Source of the DNA: Myxococcus landrumus | Lineage (GTDB): Bacteria > Myxococcota > Myxococcia > Myxococcales > Myxococcaceae | DNA: 64,000 nt | Assembly (NCBI RefSeq): GCF_017301635.1 | Contig: NZ_CP071091.1 | Span: 9,106,501-9,170,500, forward strand | Direction of reading: 5' to 3' | Shown here: positions 43,471 to 54,492 of the stretch, in pieces | Layout of the letters: every line of letters begins with the position of its first letter | Numbering within the stretch: position 1 is the first letter of the stretch | Translations under genes and position numbers: made by a program | Notes under the pieces: generated by a model | What the model was told of the DNA's origin: nothing | Seen by the model: only the letters and a program-made list of their open reading frames with translations | Databases searched by the model: none

Positions 43471-45542
43471 AGATGCTGATGGAGTGGTGGTCGAAGGTCC
43501 GCAGTTCGTCCGACCTCGTGCTGGCGGTGGCGGTGGCGGCGGTGCTGGGGGCGCTCATCATCCCGCTGCCGTCCTGGCTGCTGGACGTGGGTCTTGCGGT
43601 GAACCTGGCGGCGGCGGTCGCGCTGCTGGTGGCCGCGCTGCGAGCGAAGGATGCGTTGAAGGTGACGTCATTTCCTTCGTTGTTGCTGTTCACCACGTTG
43701 TTCAGGCTCGCGCTCAATGTGTCCTCCACGCGGCTGGCGCTCGCGGAGGGACACGCGGGCGAGGTCATCCAGGCGTTCGGCGAGTTCGTCGTCCAGGGCG
43801 ACTACGTGGTGGGCGGGGTGGTGTTCGCCATCCTTTCGTTGGTGCAGTTCCTGGTGGTCGCCAAGGGCGCCGAGCGTGTCGCGGAGGTGTCCGCCCGCTT
43901 CACGTTGGACGCGATGCCGGGAAAGCAGATGTCCATCGATGCGGACCTGCGGGCGGGGGCCATCGACCAGGTGCAGGCCCGGAAGCGGCGGAGGGACCTG
44001 GAGCGCGAGTCGCAGATGTTTGGTGCGATGGACGGCGCGATGAAGTTCGTGAAGGGCGACGTCATCGCGGGACTGGTCATTGTCGCGGTGAACCTGCTGG
44101 GGGGCTCGCTCATCGGTGTGTTGCAGGGGGGGATGTCGCTCTCGGAAGCCGCATCGACGTTCGCGCTCATCGCGATTGGCGATGGCCTCGTGTCGCAGGT
44201 CCCGTCGTTGTGCATCACCGTGGCCGCCGGACTGGTCGTCACGCGTGTGGCCTCCGAGCGGGAAGAGGACTCCCTGGGGTCGGAGATTGGCTCGCAGTTC
44301 TTTGGTGACGCGCGGACGCTCTATGTCGTCGCGGGATTGTGTGTCGCGCTGGCGCTGATGCCGGGCATGCCGCACATGACCTTCCTCCTGTTGGCGGCGG
44401 GGCTGGTGGGCTTGGGGCGAGTCCTGCAACGAGGGACTTCCCGCGAGCAGCCGGTGCGCGAGGGAGGCGCCTCCTCGGGCGAGAAGGCAGGAGCAGCGGC
44501 CAAGGAGGGCGCACCTCCAGAAAGCGTGGCGGTGCCCGTGGGGGTGTCGCCCCTCACGTTGGACCTTGCGCCGGACCTGACGGCGTTGGCGCAGGCGTCG
44601 GCGGGGGCGTTCGTGCACAAGACGCTGAACGCCGTGCGAGATGAGCTGTTCTTCGAGCTGGGGGTGCGCATCCCCGGTATTCGCGTGCGGACCCAGGCTG
44701 CGTACCTTGCCTCCGGGGAGTACCGCATCCTGGTGGATGAGGTTCCGGCGGGTGAGGGACAGCTCACGTCAGGTGCGCTCTATGCGATGGCGCCTCCCGA
44801 CGAGCTGGCATTCCTCCCGGTGAAGGCCGAGCCCGCGGTGGAGCCCTGGACGAGAAGGACCATCAGTCGCATCCCCGAGGCGGGCCGAGGGCCGGTGGAG
44901 CTCGCGCAGGTCCAGGTCCTGGGTCCCGAGGAACTGCTCGCAGAGCACTTGCGATGGGTACTCCGTGCCCGGGCCGCGGACCTGCTGGGGCTCCAGGATG
45001 TGCAGTCATTGCTGGATGGCTTGGCGCCACGCGCACCCATGCTGGTGAAGGAGGCGCTGCAGAAGGTGCCGCTGCCGCTGCTGACGGACGTGCTCCGGAA
45101 GCTGTTGCAGGAAGGCGTCAGCATCCGGGACCTGCGAGCCATCCTGGAGGCGCTCGTGGCTCCGTCCACCGAGGGCGACGCCACGGCGCTCGCCGAGCGT
45201 TGCCGTCAGGCGCTTCGCCGCTACCTGAGCCACAAGTTCGCGCCCACCGGGCCCCTGTATGCGTACCTCGTGGACCCGGAGGTCGAGGAGATCCTCCGGT
45301 CCACGGGGCCTCGAGGGCCCGCGCCAGACCCGGAGCGGGTGGCGGAAATCCTAGAGGGTGTCCGACAGGTGGCCACAGGGGGGAAGGCCGTTCTGCTCAC
45401 CGCCCCCGATGTCCGCCGGTCGCTGCGCAGACTCTGCGAGGGGGCTTTTCCGGAAGTGGCCGTGCTCACCTATGGGGAGCTGGACGGCGCCCTCCAGATT
45501 CGTCCCATCGGCCGGCTGTCGCCTGTTCCGACGGGAGCCTGA
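43467..45542 (+). CDS. sctV: Type III secretion export apparatus protein SctV
   Basis: A 691-residue homologue of FlhA/InvA. The N-terminal 330 residues hold about eight helices, with conserved blocks LPSWLLDVGLAVNLAAAVALLV, FPSLLLFTTLFRLALNVSSTRLAL and the FHIPEP-related cytoplasmic loop (VSARFTLDAMPGKQMSIDADLRAGAI). The C-terminal nonameric ring domain is complete. The length is normal. It is the last gene of the operon and converges with the HU-like gene, 6 bp between stops. Confidence 0.95.
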   Translation: MKMLMEWWSKVRSSSDLVLAVAVAAVLGALIIPLPSWLLDVGLAVNLAAAVALLVAALRAKDALKVTSFPSLLLFTTLFRLALNVSSTRLALAEGHAGEVIQAFGEFVVQGDYVVGGVVFAILSLVQFLVVAKGAERVAEVSARFTLDAMPGKQMSIDADLRAGAIDQVQARKRRRDLERESQMFGAMDGAMKFVKGDVIAGLVIVAVNLLGGSLIGVLQGGMSLSEAASTFALIAIGDGLVSQVPSLCITVAAGLVVTRVASEREEDSLGSEIGSQFFGDARTLYVVAGLCVALALMPGMPHMTFLLLAAGLVGLGRVLQRGTSREQPVREGGASSGEKAGAAAKEGAPPESVAVPVGVSPLTLDLAPDLTALAQASAGAFVHKTLNAVRDELFFELGVRIPGIRVRTQAAYLASGEYRILVDEVPAGEGQLTSGALYAMAPPDELAFLPVKAEPAVEPWTRRTISRIPEAGRGPVELAQVQVLGPEELLAEHLRWVLRARAADLLGLQDVQSLLDGLAPRAPMLVKEALQKVPLPLLTDVLRKLLQEGVSIRDLRAILEALVAPSTEGDATALAERCRQALRRYLSHKFAPTGPLYAYLVDPEVEEILRSTGPRGPAPDPERVAEILEGVRQVATGGKAVLLTAPDVRRSLRRLCEGAFPEVAVLTYGELDGALQIRPIGRLSPVPTGA

Positions 45543-45548
45543 AGAGGG

Positions 45549-45899
45549 TCAGAGGCCGGTGCCAGTGCTGCCGGGGCTCTTGGACTCGGGAGAGGGCAGC
45601 TCACTCTGGGCCTGCTGGGGGGCGGGGCGGTTGACCCGGTCCCTCAGCTCCTTGCCCGTGCGGAAGAGCAGGCCCCGCTTGGGCTTCACCGGGATGACCA
45701 CACCCGTCTTGGGGTTGCGTCCCTGGTAGCCCTGGTAGTTCTTCACGTGGAAGGCTCCCAGGCCGCGAATCTCGATGTTCTCGCCGCGACAGAGGGCATC
45801 CTTCATCGACTCGAAAATCGTCTCGATGGTGGCCTCAGCCTGCTTCTGCGTCACGCCCCGCTTGGCCACGAGGATGTTGATCAGATCGGACTTGAGCAT
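45549..45899 (-). CDS. HU/IHF-family DNA-binding protein with C-terminal tail
   Basis: A 116-residue nucleoid protein. The body is the standard 90-residue HU/IHF fold: MLKSDLINILVAKRGVTQKQAEATIETIFESM, then the GLGAFHVKNYQGYQGRNPKTG region that forms the DNA-embracing arm. GRNPKTG is the family hallmark, with the intercalating Pro. The extra 25 residues are a Gln/Ser/Pro-rich tail. I take MLKS (45899) rather than 45914 as the start. IHF-like function would suit the sigma-54 promoters in this genome. Confidence 0.9.
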   Translation of the reverse strand: MLKSDLINILVAKRGVTQKQAEATIETIFESMKDALCRGENIEIRGLGAFHVKNYQGYQGRNPKTGVVIPVKPKRGLLFRTGKELRDRVNRPAPQQAQSELPSPESKSPGSTGTGL

Positions 45900-45966
45900 C
45901 GGACGCTCCCGCAAACCCGGTGACCCCTTGGAAACAGGGCACTCTGGCCCGTGGTCGAATCAGGAA

Positions 45967-45994
45967 AACATAACAGAACGCGCTGGCACTGCAA
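45967..45994 (-). promoter_or_regulatory. Candidate sigma-70-type promoter of the HU/IHF gene
   Basis: On the minus strand, TTGCAG (45994-45989) and TATGTT (45972-45967) are 16 bp apart in an AT-rich patch, about 70 bases upstream of the start codon. This is a good match for this genome. Confidence 0.45.
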
Positions 45995-46024
45995 GCAGGG
46001 TGCACTCCCAACCACTTAGAAACT

Positions 46025-47617
46025 TTATGGATTTCGGCCTTCGGCCACCTTGGAAGGTGTCTGGAGGACAGCCACTATCGCCCCAGGCCGTAGGGCGTCG
46101 GCCAGATCGGTCCACCGAGTCCGACGCAGGCGCTCGATGCCGAGGCAGTCTGCTTCCAGGAAGTAGGGCTCCACCTGTTCGAAGCCCGAGGCGCGGGGGC
46201 CATTCCAGGTCTCGACCCCGCCGGAAATCATCACCCCATGCACCGCGAGGGTGGTGTCCGCGAGGGTGAGGGTCGCCGGGTCCCTGGCCGGGCGCAGGCC
46301 CCCCTTGCGCTGGCGCTCCAACAGCCCCGCGGTCTCCATCCGGTCGACCACTTCATGGACCATGGACTCGGGGACTCTGAGCCGTGTCGCGAGCTCCCGG
46401 GGAGTGGGTGCGAGGCCTCCATCCACCCACGTCAGCGTGGTTTCCTGGGCGATGCGAGAGGCCACCAGCTCGTAGGCCCGGGGGTGGGTGCCGAAGGCGA
46501 AGAGCGAGTCGCGGAAGGCGGTGTGCTCGACGGCGTAGGCAAGCCGGGCCCCGAAGAGGAGCACGAGCCAACTGACGTAGACCCAGGCGAGGAAGAGGGG
46601 CAGGGCGCTCAGCGAGGCGTAGACGAGGTTGTAGCGGAAGCTGCGCGCGGCGAACTCGCCATAGAGGGACTTGGCCAGCATCCACCCGAGCCCCGCGACG
46701 AGCCCTCCCGCGAGCGCCGAGCGGATGCGGACGTGTGCATAGGGCGTCCAGAAGTACAGCAGCGTCAGCCCCACCACGGCGACGAGCGTGGTGCCGATGG
46801 CGATGAAGGTGCCTGGGAAGGGCAGGTTCTGCAGCACACCCCGCACAGCGCGGGTTCCGGTCAACGACGCGGCCAGGAAGATGGGCCCGAGGAGCAACAG
46901 CCCCCCGTAGATGAGCAGCCGGGTTCCCCAGGGGCGCTGACGCCGGATGCCCCACAGCTCATTCACGGCCCCGTCGATGTGGCGCAGCAGCGACCCCGCG
47001 GACAGCAGGATGGCCAGGAAGCCGACGCTGCCGATGGCCACCGAGTTGCTCTGCTCGAGGAGCTGGTTCAGCAGCGCGGCTGACTTCTCCTGGACGCCCG
47101 GGGCGAGGAGCTCGCGGACGATGAAGCGCAGGCGCTCCTTGAAGCGGTCCTGGTGGAATGCGTTCAGGAGGACCAGGCCGACGGTCAGCAAGGGCACCAG
47201 CGAGAACATGCTGATGTAGGTGAGGGCGGCGGCGCGAAGTCGAAGGTTCTCGCCTCGGAAGCCCTGGGCCACGGTCCGGGCGGCGAGCAGCGTGTCCGTG
47301 GCGAATCGGCCCAACTGCGTCCCTTGAAAAGGGGCCCAGGCGCGCACGAGCCACGCGAAGAGCTGGTCTCGCGTGGTCCACAGCCACGAAGAGGGAGTCT
47401 GGGCCACGGCCAGCCTCAGCCGCCCCAACCCGTGCGAACCCTCTCCCCTTGATGCGCGGGGACTGGCTGGCGACGTGCTGGGAGTGGGGAGGCGATGGGA
47501 GTCATCCGAGGTGAAGAAAGGCTGACGACGCTCCGCGACATGGAAGCGGGAGGCTAACCAATCACAGGCTTCCTGGGCCAGCCACCTCGGGGACAACAAG
47601 GCGAGGGTAGGGCACAT
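46025..47617 (-). CDS. YihY/BrkB-family membrane protein
   Basis: About 530 residues. The central 300 residues are the YihY (formerly RNase BN) membrane domain with six helices: LRAAALTYISMFSLVPLLTVGLVLL, INELWGIRRQRPWG-type loop, and LPLFLAWVYVSWLVLLFGARLAYAVEH. The C-terminal 130 residues add a winged-helix-like cytoplasmic domain (ELATRLRVPESMVHEVVDRMETAGLLERQ), and the N-terminus has an 80-residue soluble extension. The start is ATG 47617 or the adjacent GTG 47620; neither has a strong ribosome binding site. The physiological role of the family is unsettled. Confidence 0.85.
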   Translation of the reverse strand: MCPTLALLSPRWLAQEACDWLASRFHVAERRQPFFTSDDSHRLPTPSTSPASPRASRGEGSHGLGRLRLAVAQTPSSWLWTTRDQLFAWLVRAWAPFQGTQLGRFATDTLLAARTVAQGFRGENLRLRAAALTYISMFSLVPLLTVGLVLLNAFHQDRFKERLRFIVRELLAPGVQEKSAALLNQLLEQSNSVAIGSVGFLAILLSAGSLLRHIDGAVNELWGIRRQRPWGTRLLIYGGLLLLGPIFLAASLTGTRAVRGVLQNLPFPGTFIAIGTTLVAVVGLTLLYFWTPYAHVRIRSALAGGLVAGLGWMLAKSLYGEFAARSFRYNLVYASLSALPLFLAWVYVSWLVLLFGARLAYAVEHTAFRDSLFAFGTHPRAYELVASRIAQETTLTWVDGGLAPTPRELATRLRVPESMVHEVVDRMETAGLLERQRKGGLRPARDPATLTLADTTLAVHGVMISGGVETWNGPRASGFEQVEPYFLEADCLGIERLRRTRWTDLADALRPGAIVAVLQTPSKVAEGRNP

Positions 47618-47801
47618 CACCCGACATGGCCGCCCTCATGCCAGTGGAGCATGTGAGGAACCTACACGTGGATTGCCAGCCTTCGCGCGTGCCTGGCGTT
47701 GCGCTGCCCTGAGGGCGGGGCCATGAGCGCCCGCGCCTCTCAGGGACTACTTTGTTCGCGATGGGGCGGGGGTCGTTCAGCGCCCGCCCCACCGGAATTC
47801 A

Positions 47802-50567
47802 TCAGGTCGCGCTGCCCGAGGGCTCCGAGCCACCCTGGCCTGACGCGGGAGGCGCTGAACTTCCGCCCCCCTCGTTGCCACCGCCATTGCCGCCCGACGA
47901 ACCGTGGCCGCCTCCGCGCTCACCGCGACGCTCTCCACCGCGTTCGCCGCCACGCTCACCCCGGTCACCGCGCTCACCGCGCTCACCGCGCTCACCGCGC
48001 TCGCCCCGGTTCTCACCGCGCTCGCCGCCACGGTCACCCCGGTCTCCACGCTCGCCCCGGTTCTCCCCGCGCTCGCCGCCCCGGTCCCCGCGCTCGCCCC
48101 GGTTCTCGCCGCGCTCTCCACCACGGTCACCGCGCTCGCCCCGGTTCTCGCCGCGCTCTCCGCCACGGTCACCCCGAGGCCGGTCTCCGCCCCGGTCGGG
48201 ACGTCGGCCGTCACGGCGTTCATCGCGGCGTTCTCCGCCACGGTCCCTGTCCCGGTCTCGCCCACCGCTCCGGCGGTTCTGGTCCTGACGCCCGAAGCCA
48301 CCACCGCTGTCCGGCTTGCGCTGCTGCATCGCCAGCTCGCCGTCACCCGAGCCCGGGGACGAAGCCACCTTGTGCTCGGGGCCCGTCGCCGACCGTCCGT
48401 AGATGTCGTACTGCTCGCGGTGGTAGTTCTGCTGCGCCTTGACCTGGATGGACTTGTTGTACCGGTCCATCAAGTGCCGCAGCTCGTTGCGCTCCTCGCC
48501 CTGGAGCAGGCGCGCCACCTCCGCGTTGCAGTTGATGACCAGCGTCGAGTCCTTGTAGCCCGGCGCCTCCCGACGAATCTCGCGGAAGATTTCGTACGCC
48601 ACCGTGGTGGCCGTCTTCACGAAGCCGTTGCCGTCGCAGTACGGGCAGTCCTCGTGCAACACGCGGCCAATGGACTCGCGCACGCGCTTGCGCGTCATCT
48701 CCACAAGGCCCAGCTCGGAGATGCGCAGCACGTTCGTCTTCGCCTTGTCGCGGCCCAGCGCCTCCTGCAGCGCCTTGAAGACCTTGTCCCGGTTCTGCGC
48801 CTTCTCCATGTCGATGAAGTCGCAGATGATGATGCCGCCGATGTTGCGCAGCCGGAGCTGGTAGACAATCTCCTTGGCTGCCTCGACGTTGATCTTGGTG
48901 ATGGTCTCCTCGAGGCTCTTCTTGCCGACGTACCGCCCCGAGTTGACGTCGATGGCCGTGAGCGCCTCGGCCTGGTCGATGATGAGGTAGCCGCCGCTCT
49001 TCAGCCACACCTTGCGCTGGGTGGCCCGCTGCAGCTCCTGCTCGATGCCGTACGCATCGAACACGGTGTCATCACCCTCGTGCAGCGCCACGCGGTCGCG
49101 CAGCGCCGGGTCCTGCGCGGTGACGAACCCCAGGATGCGCTCGTACTCCTCGCGGTCATCGACGACCAGCTTCTCCACGTCATGCGCGAACAGGTCGCGC
49201 GTGGCGCGCAGGATGAGGTCCAGGTCCGGGTGCAGCAGGCCCGGCCCGCCCTTCTTCTCATTCTTGCGCACCACCTGGTTCCACACCTCGATGAGGAACC
49301 GGATGTCGCTCTCCAACTTCTCCTGCGGAACGTTCTCCGCCACCGTGCGCACGATGAAGCCCGTGCCGGGCGGACGAAGCCGGTCCACGATTTCGCGCAG
49401 TCGGCGGCGCTCCTTCTCGTTGGAGATGCGGCGGCTGATGCCCACGTGGTCCACCGTGGGCATGAACACGAGCTGACGGCCCGGAATCGAGATGTGCGAG
49501 GTGAGGCGCGCGCCCTTCGTTCCGATGGGGTCCTTGGAAATCTGGACCACCACCTCCTGGCCCACCTTCAGCAAGTCCTCGATCTTGTCCGTCCGGCGCG
49601 GCTTGACCTTCTCCTTGTCGTCGTCGCGCTTGTCCCGGCGCTTCTCGTCCTGCTTGTGCCGGCCCTTGTCCTTCTCCCGGCCCCGCGGCTCACGCGCCTC
49701 ACGCGCCTCGCGCGGCGTGCGGCGCTCACCGGACACCTCGGCGGGACGCGCCGCCTGCGCGGTGCCTTCCTCGCTCCCCGGGGTGGGGATGATTTCGCTC
49801 AGCGCGGTGGCCGCGTGCGGAGGGGGCTCGGGCGGCAGCATCGCCACCGCCAGCGCGGCGGCGGCCTCCTCGGTGGAGAGCGGCTGGGCCTCCGACGCAG
49901 ACGGCGCCACGGCATCCGCGGAAGCCTCGGACGACGGCGCCACGTCCGTCACCACGACGGCCACGGAGGTCGTCTCGACGGCCGCGGACACCCCGGGCTC
50001 GGTGCCTTCGCCCGAAGCGGACGTCAGCTCCACGACGGAGACAGCGGCAGCCACCTCCGGCTCACCCGACGCCGGCGCGGCCTGGGTCTCCGCCGCGGGC
50101 GCCACGTCGATGGAGGGCGCGTTCGCCGCCAGCTCCAGAAGGGTGTCGCGCGGCAGGGACTCGGTGCGGTGGGCCTGAGACTCGCCCGCGAGCTCCTCGG
50201 CTTCCGCCTCCACGTCCACGCCCGGCCCCGCGTCTCGGGCGGCGGCCTCCGCGGCCTCGGCCTCCGATTCGTCGGGGACGTCGGGCGCGTCTTCGTGCTC
50301 GCCTTCGGTCAGCTCGAACTGGGCCCGGGCGAAGTCCGGGTCGTAGACCACATCGCTGACGTAGAGGAACGCGGCCTTCTCCAGGCCGATGTCCACGAAC
50401 GCCGCCTGCATGCCCGGGAGCACCCGGACCACGCGGCCTTTGTAGATGTTGCCAACGACGCCCTTGTCCTTTTTACGCTCGAGATAGAACTCCGCGATGT
50501 GCCCGCTCTCGACGAGCGCCACACGCGTCTCGCGACCCGCGGCGTTGATGACGAGGATGCTGCTCAT
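47802..50567 (-). CDS. RNase E/G family endoribonuclease with giant insert in the S1 domain
   Basis: A 921-residue ribonuclease. The S1 RNA-binding domain starts at about residue 36 (GVVGNIYKGRVVRVLPGMQAAFVDIGL) but is split by an insert of about 250 residues (75-328). The insert is first acidic (Glu/Ala/Ser-rich), then strongly basic (KDKGRHKQDEKRRDKRDDDK). The S1 domain resumes at VGQEVVVQISKDPIGTKGARLTSHI. The RNase H-like catalytic core has its Asp residues in ALTAIDVNSGRYVG and IICDFIDM. The zinc-link is CPYCDG. The C-terminus (780-921) is Arg/Gly/Glu-rich repeats, a likely disordered RNA- or protein-binding tail. Confidence 0.92.
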   Translation of the reverse strand: MSSILVINAAGRETRVALVESGHIAEFYLERKKDKGVVGNIYKGRVVRVLPGMQAAFVDIGLEKAAFLYVSDVVYDPDFARAQFELTEGEHEDAPDVPDESEAEAAEAAARDAGPGVDVEAEAEELAGESQAHRTESLPRDTLLELAANAPSIDVAPAAETQAAPASGEPEVAAAVSVVELTSASGEGTEPGVSAAVETTSVAVVVTDVAPSSEASADAVAPSASEAQPLSTEEAAAALAVAMLPPEPPPHAATALSEIIPTPGSEEGTAQAARPAEVSGERRTPREAREAREPRGREKDKGRHKQDEKRRDKRDDDKEKVKPRRTDKIEDLLKVGQEVVVQISKDPIGTKGARLTSHISIPGRQLVFMPTVDHVGISRRISNEKERRRLREIVDRLRPPGTGFIVRTVAENVPQEKLESDIRFLIEVWNQVVRKNEKKGGPGLLHPDLDLILRATRDLFAHDVEKLVVDDREEYERILGFVTAQDPALRDRVALHEGDDTVFDAYGIEQELQRATQRKVWLKSGGYLIIDQAEALTAIDVNSGRYVGKKSLEETITKINVEAAKEIVYQLRLRNIGGIIICDFIDMEKAQNRDKVFKALQEALGRDKAKTNVLRISELGLVEMTRKRVRESIGRVLHEDCPYCDGNGFVKTATTVAYEIFREIRREAPGYKDSTLVINCNAEVARLLQGEERNELRHLMDRYNKSIQVKAQQNYHREQYDIYGRSATGPEHKVASSPGSGDGELAMQQRKPDSGGGFGRQDQNRRSGGRDRDRDRGGERRDERRDGRRPDRGGDRPRGDRGGERGENRGERGDRGGERGENRGERGDRGGERGENRGERGDRGDRGGERGENRGERGERGERGERGDRGERGGERGGERRGERGGGHGSSGGNGGGNEGGGSSAPPASGQGGSEPSGSAT
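47940..48173 (-). repeat. 42-bp tandem repeats encoding RG-rich tail of the ribonuclease
   Basis: About four copies of a 42-bp unit (14 residues, GDRGGERGENRGER) run downward from 48173. The first two copies (48132-48173 and 48090-48131) differ at only one position. Later copies carry an extra GDR, and the array decays into GER triplets. It is coding repeat DNA, not CRISPR. Confidence 0.85.
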
Positions 50568-51127
50568 GGACGAATCCTGGACGCGCGCGCGGTAGGGCGG
50601 ACTTCAGTACCGGACGGGAGGCGGCAAGACGCCGCGCCTCCGAGCACGCTGCGAAAGGAGAGGCGGCCTCCGGAGGCCCTCCAGTCAGGACGGCCTTCCC
50701 GGTCTGTCCGGGGACGGCTCGCGTCACGCTGTCGAGGGCCAAGGGGACCACCGCCTGCTCCTCCGAGTTCATTCGCTCCGCTTTGTGACCGGCACCCTGC
50801 CGGGCGGAGCCTTGTCTTCTAAACAGCGTTCGAGGTCCTCCACCACGCGCGTGCCGCCCGCTCCCTCCTTCCACACCCGGTCGGTACCCTTCAGTGGGTC
50901 ACCTTGGGGGGGCGACTTGGAGCCCTGGCGCAGCCGACGCGCCCGGAGGTATCCGGGAACGCAACCCGTCAAAAATTCACGACTGGGCGTGACCTTCGCC
51001 AATGCGGAGCGTCACACAAGCGCCCAGAAACACGGGGAGTTTTCCATGGCCCCGCCACACGTGTAAAGCCGAGAAACGGCTTCCATCCACTGCCGGGCAG
51101 AAGCCGCTTGCCTCCTTGGCAGGTCTT
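50568..51127. other. Intergenic stretch with one doubtful small frame
   Basis: No recognisable gene. The only frame with coding-like third-position GC is on the minus strand at 50769-51002 (77 codons, TTG start). Its product includes GDPLKGTDRVWKEGAGGTR and RVVEDLERCLED; it contains a rare TTA codon and I cannot identify it. The ribonuclease promoter must lie in the left part. A short hairpin follows the DUF3052 gene. Confidence 0.3.
51066..51082 (-). terminator. Candidate terminator after the ligase-acylphosphatase-DUF3052 operon
   Basis: Inverted repeat AAGCCG / CGGCTT with a 5-base loop, followed on the minus strand by TTTAC. The stem is short, so it is weak evidence. Confidence 0.3.
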
Positions 51128-51571
51128 TCAGGCCTGGGCGGGGGCCTGCTTGCGTCCCTCGGGCTTGTCCAGCCTCCCGCGCGGACGGCGCACCAGCCGC
51201 AGGCCCGTCCACGTGGAGTCGATGATGCAAATCTTGTTGTCGACCAGGCCGATATCCAGCGCGGCCTGACGGACGAAGTCCTCGGAGAGGCTCGTCTTGA
51301 TGCCCTCCCCGCCGGGCCAGCAGACCCAGATGCCGCCCGTCAGGGCCATGGCGCGCGCGAGGGCGGGCAGCCGCTGCACCAGCTCCTTGGCGTCCTGGGA
51401 GAAGAAGAGGATGACGTCCAGCCCCGTCTGCGCGGTGATGAGGAACTCCACGCCGTCAGGCAGTGGGTTGAGCTTCTGCACGAAGCCGCGCGGGGGGTTG
51501 ATGACGGACACCTTGGACCCGGCCCGGATGCCGAGCATGGCCGGCAGGGACGCCAGCGCGTACGGCGTCAT
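51128..51571 (-). CDS. DUF3052-type protein
   Basis: A 147-residue soluble protein matching the DUF3052 pattern: an N-terminal strand-rich part ([27 protein letters not shown]) and the conserved C-terminal block ([42 protein letters not shown]). The family function is unknown to me. The ATG overlaps the acylphosphatase stop (ATGA), so it is the last gene of the ligA operon. The Lys/Gln/Ala tail looks flexible. Confidence 0.78.
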   Translation of the reverse strand: MTPYALASLPAMLGIRAGSKVSVINPPRGFVQKLNPLPDGVEFLITAQTGLDVILFFSQDAKELVQRLPALARAMALTGGIWVCWPGGEGIKTSLSEDFVRQAALDIGLVDNKICIIDSTWTGLRLVRRPRGRLDKPEGRKQAPAQA

Positions 51572-51855
51572 GATGTGCGCTCCACGATGAAGTGACTGTA
51601 CTCGCCGGTGGCCTCGCCGTCCGTGCGCCCGACGCTGTCGACGCGCGCCTGGGACGGACCTCGGTGGCACCAGCGGATGAACTCCTCCAGCATTACCGGC
51701 TCACCTTCCACCACGGCCTCCACGGCGCCATCCGCGCGGTTGCGCACCCAGCCGGCGAGGCCCAGGCGTGTCGCCTCGATTCGGGCGCTCTCCCGGAAGA
51801 AGACGCCCTGCACCTTGCCCTGGATGCGCAGCGTCACCCGCCGCGTGCCGCTCAT
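51568..51855 (-). CDS. acyP: Acylphosphatase
   Basis: A 95-residue enzyme hydrolysing carboxyl-phosphate bonds. Both active-site elements are present: Arg in the [13 protein letters not shown] loop (residues 13-25), and the Asn in [17 protein letters not shown] that orients the water. The length is standard. It lies 12 bp after ligA and overlaps the DUF3052 gene. Confidence 0.93.
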   Translation of the reverse strand: MSGTRRVTLRIQGKVQGVFFRESARIEATRLGLAGWVRNRADGAVEAVVEGEPVMLEEFIRWCHRGPSQARVDSVGRTDGEATGEYSHFIVERTS

Positions 51856-51867
51856 GGAACGAATGCC

Positions 51868-53977
<2,110 letters not shown>

Positions 53978-54265
53978 GACCCCTGTCTCCACGCGTTGGC
54001 CGCGGGCGCGAGGACACGCCCTGACACGTAGGTGCGTCATCACGCGGTGCGTGAGAGCTCCGGTCCGCCCACCTCTGGGATTCCCATGCGGGGAGAAGGG
54101 GCCTGGGCTTCGAAGCTCCGCGAGCGGAGGGCCCACGGGCCGCGAAGCAACCCGGCGGGTCGTGGCGCCTGGGGCCGCAAGCCGTACCGTGGCGGGTGGG
54201 AATTGTCCGGCCCTGGGCTCATGTTGCTCATCAGGAAGAGTCCGCGCCAAAGGCTGCAAGATGCC

Positions 54266-54294
54266 TTGACAGGCCAGGAGGGGGTCAATAACGT
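54266..54294 (+). promoter_or_regulatory. Candidate rho promoter and long leader
   Basis: A perfect TTGACA at 54266-54271 and TAACGT at 54289-54294 are separated by 17 bp. Transcription would start near 54301, leaving a leader of about 190 bases before the rho start. Long leaders that mediate autogenous attenuation are known for rho in other bacteria. The rest of the 600-bp ligA-rho gap shows no gene. Confidence 0.5.
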
Positions 54295-54492
54295 CCCCGC
54301 GCGGTTCATTGGCGCAGGATTTTCGACGGCGCCATCTCTTCCCCAAACCACCGGCCCTCACCCGCGCAGTCCCCCCTCGGGGATTCCGGTAGGGCCGCCT
54401 CCGGAAGGTGCCTCCGAGGCCGTGCGGACACCTCCCCGGCAATCGAGCGCCCGAATCCTCGGGCACCCCACACCTCCCCAAGCGTTCCAGAC

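Noticed and set aside
47940-48173. Regularly spaced repeats reminiscent of a CRISPR array
   Set aside because: The repeats are contiguous, in frame, and encode the C-terminal tail of the ribonuclease. There are no unique spacers.
47904-50822. A 972-codon plus-strand frame across the ribonuclease gene
   Set aside because: It is antisense to RNase E/G. The product is Leu/Val/Ala/Arg low complexity generated by the complementary codons of the RG repeats and the acidic insert.
50769-51002. A 77-codon minus-strand frame upstream of the ribonuclease gene
   Set aside because: It has a TTG start without a ribosome binding site, a rare TTA codon and no recognisable family. It is kept only as a note in the intergenic entry.
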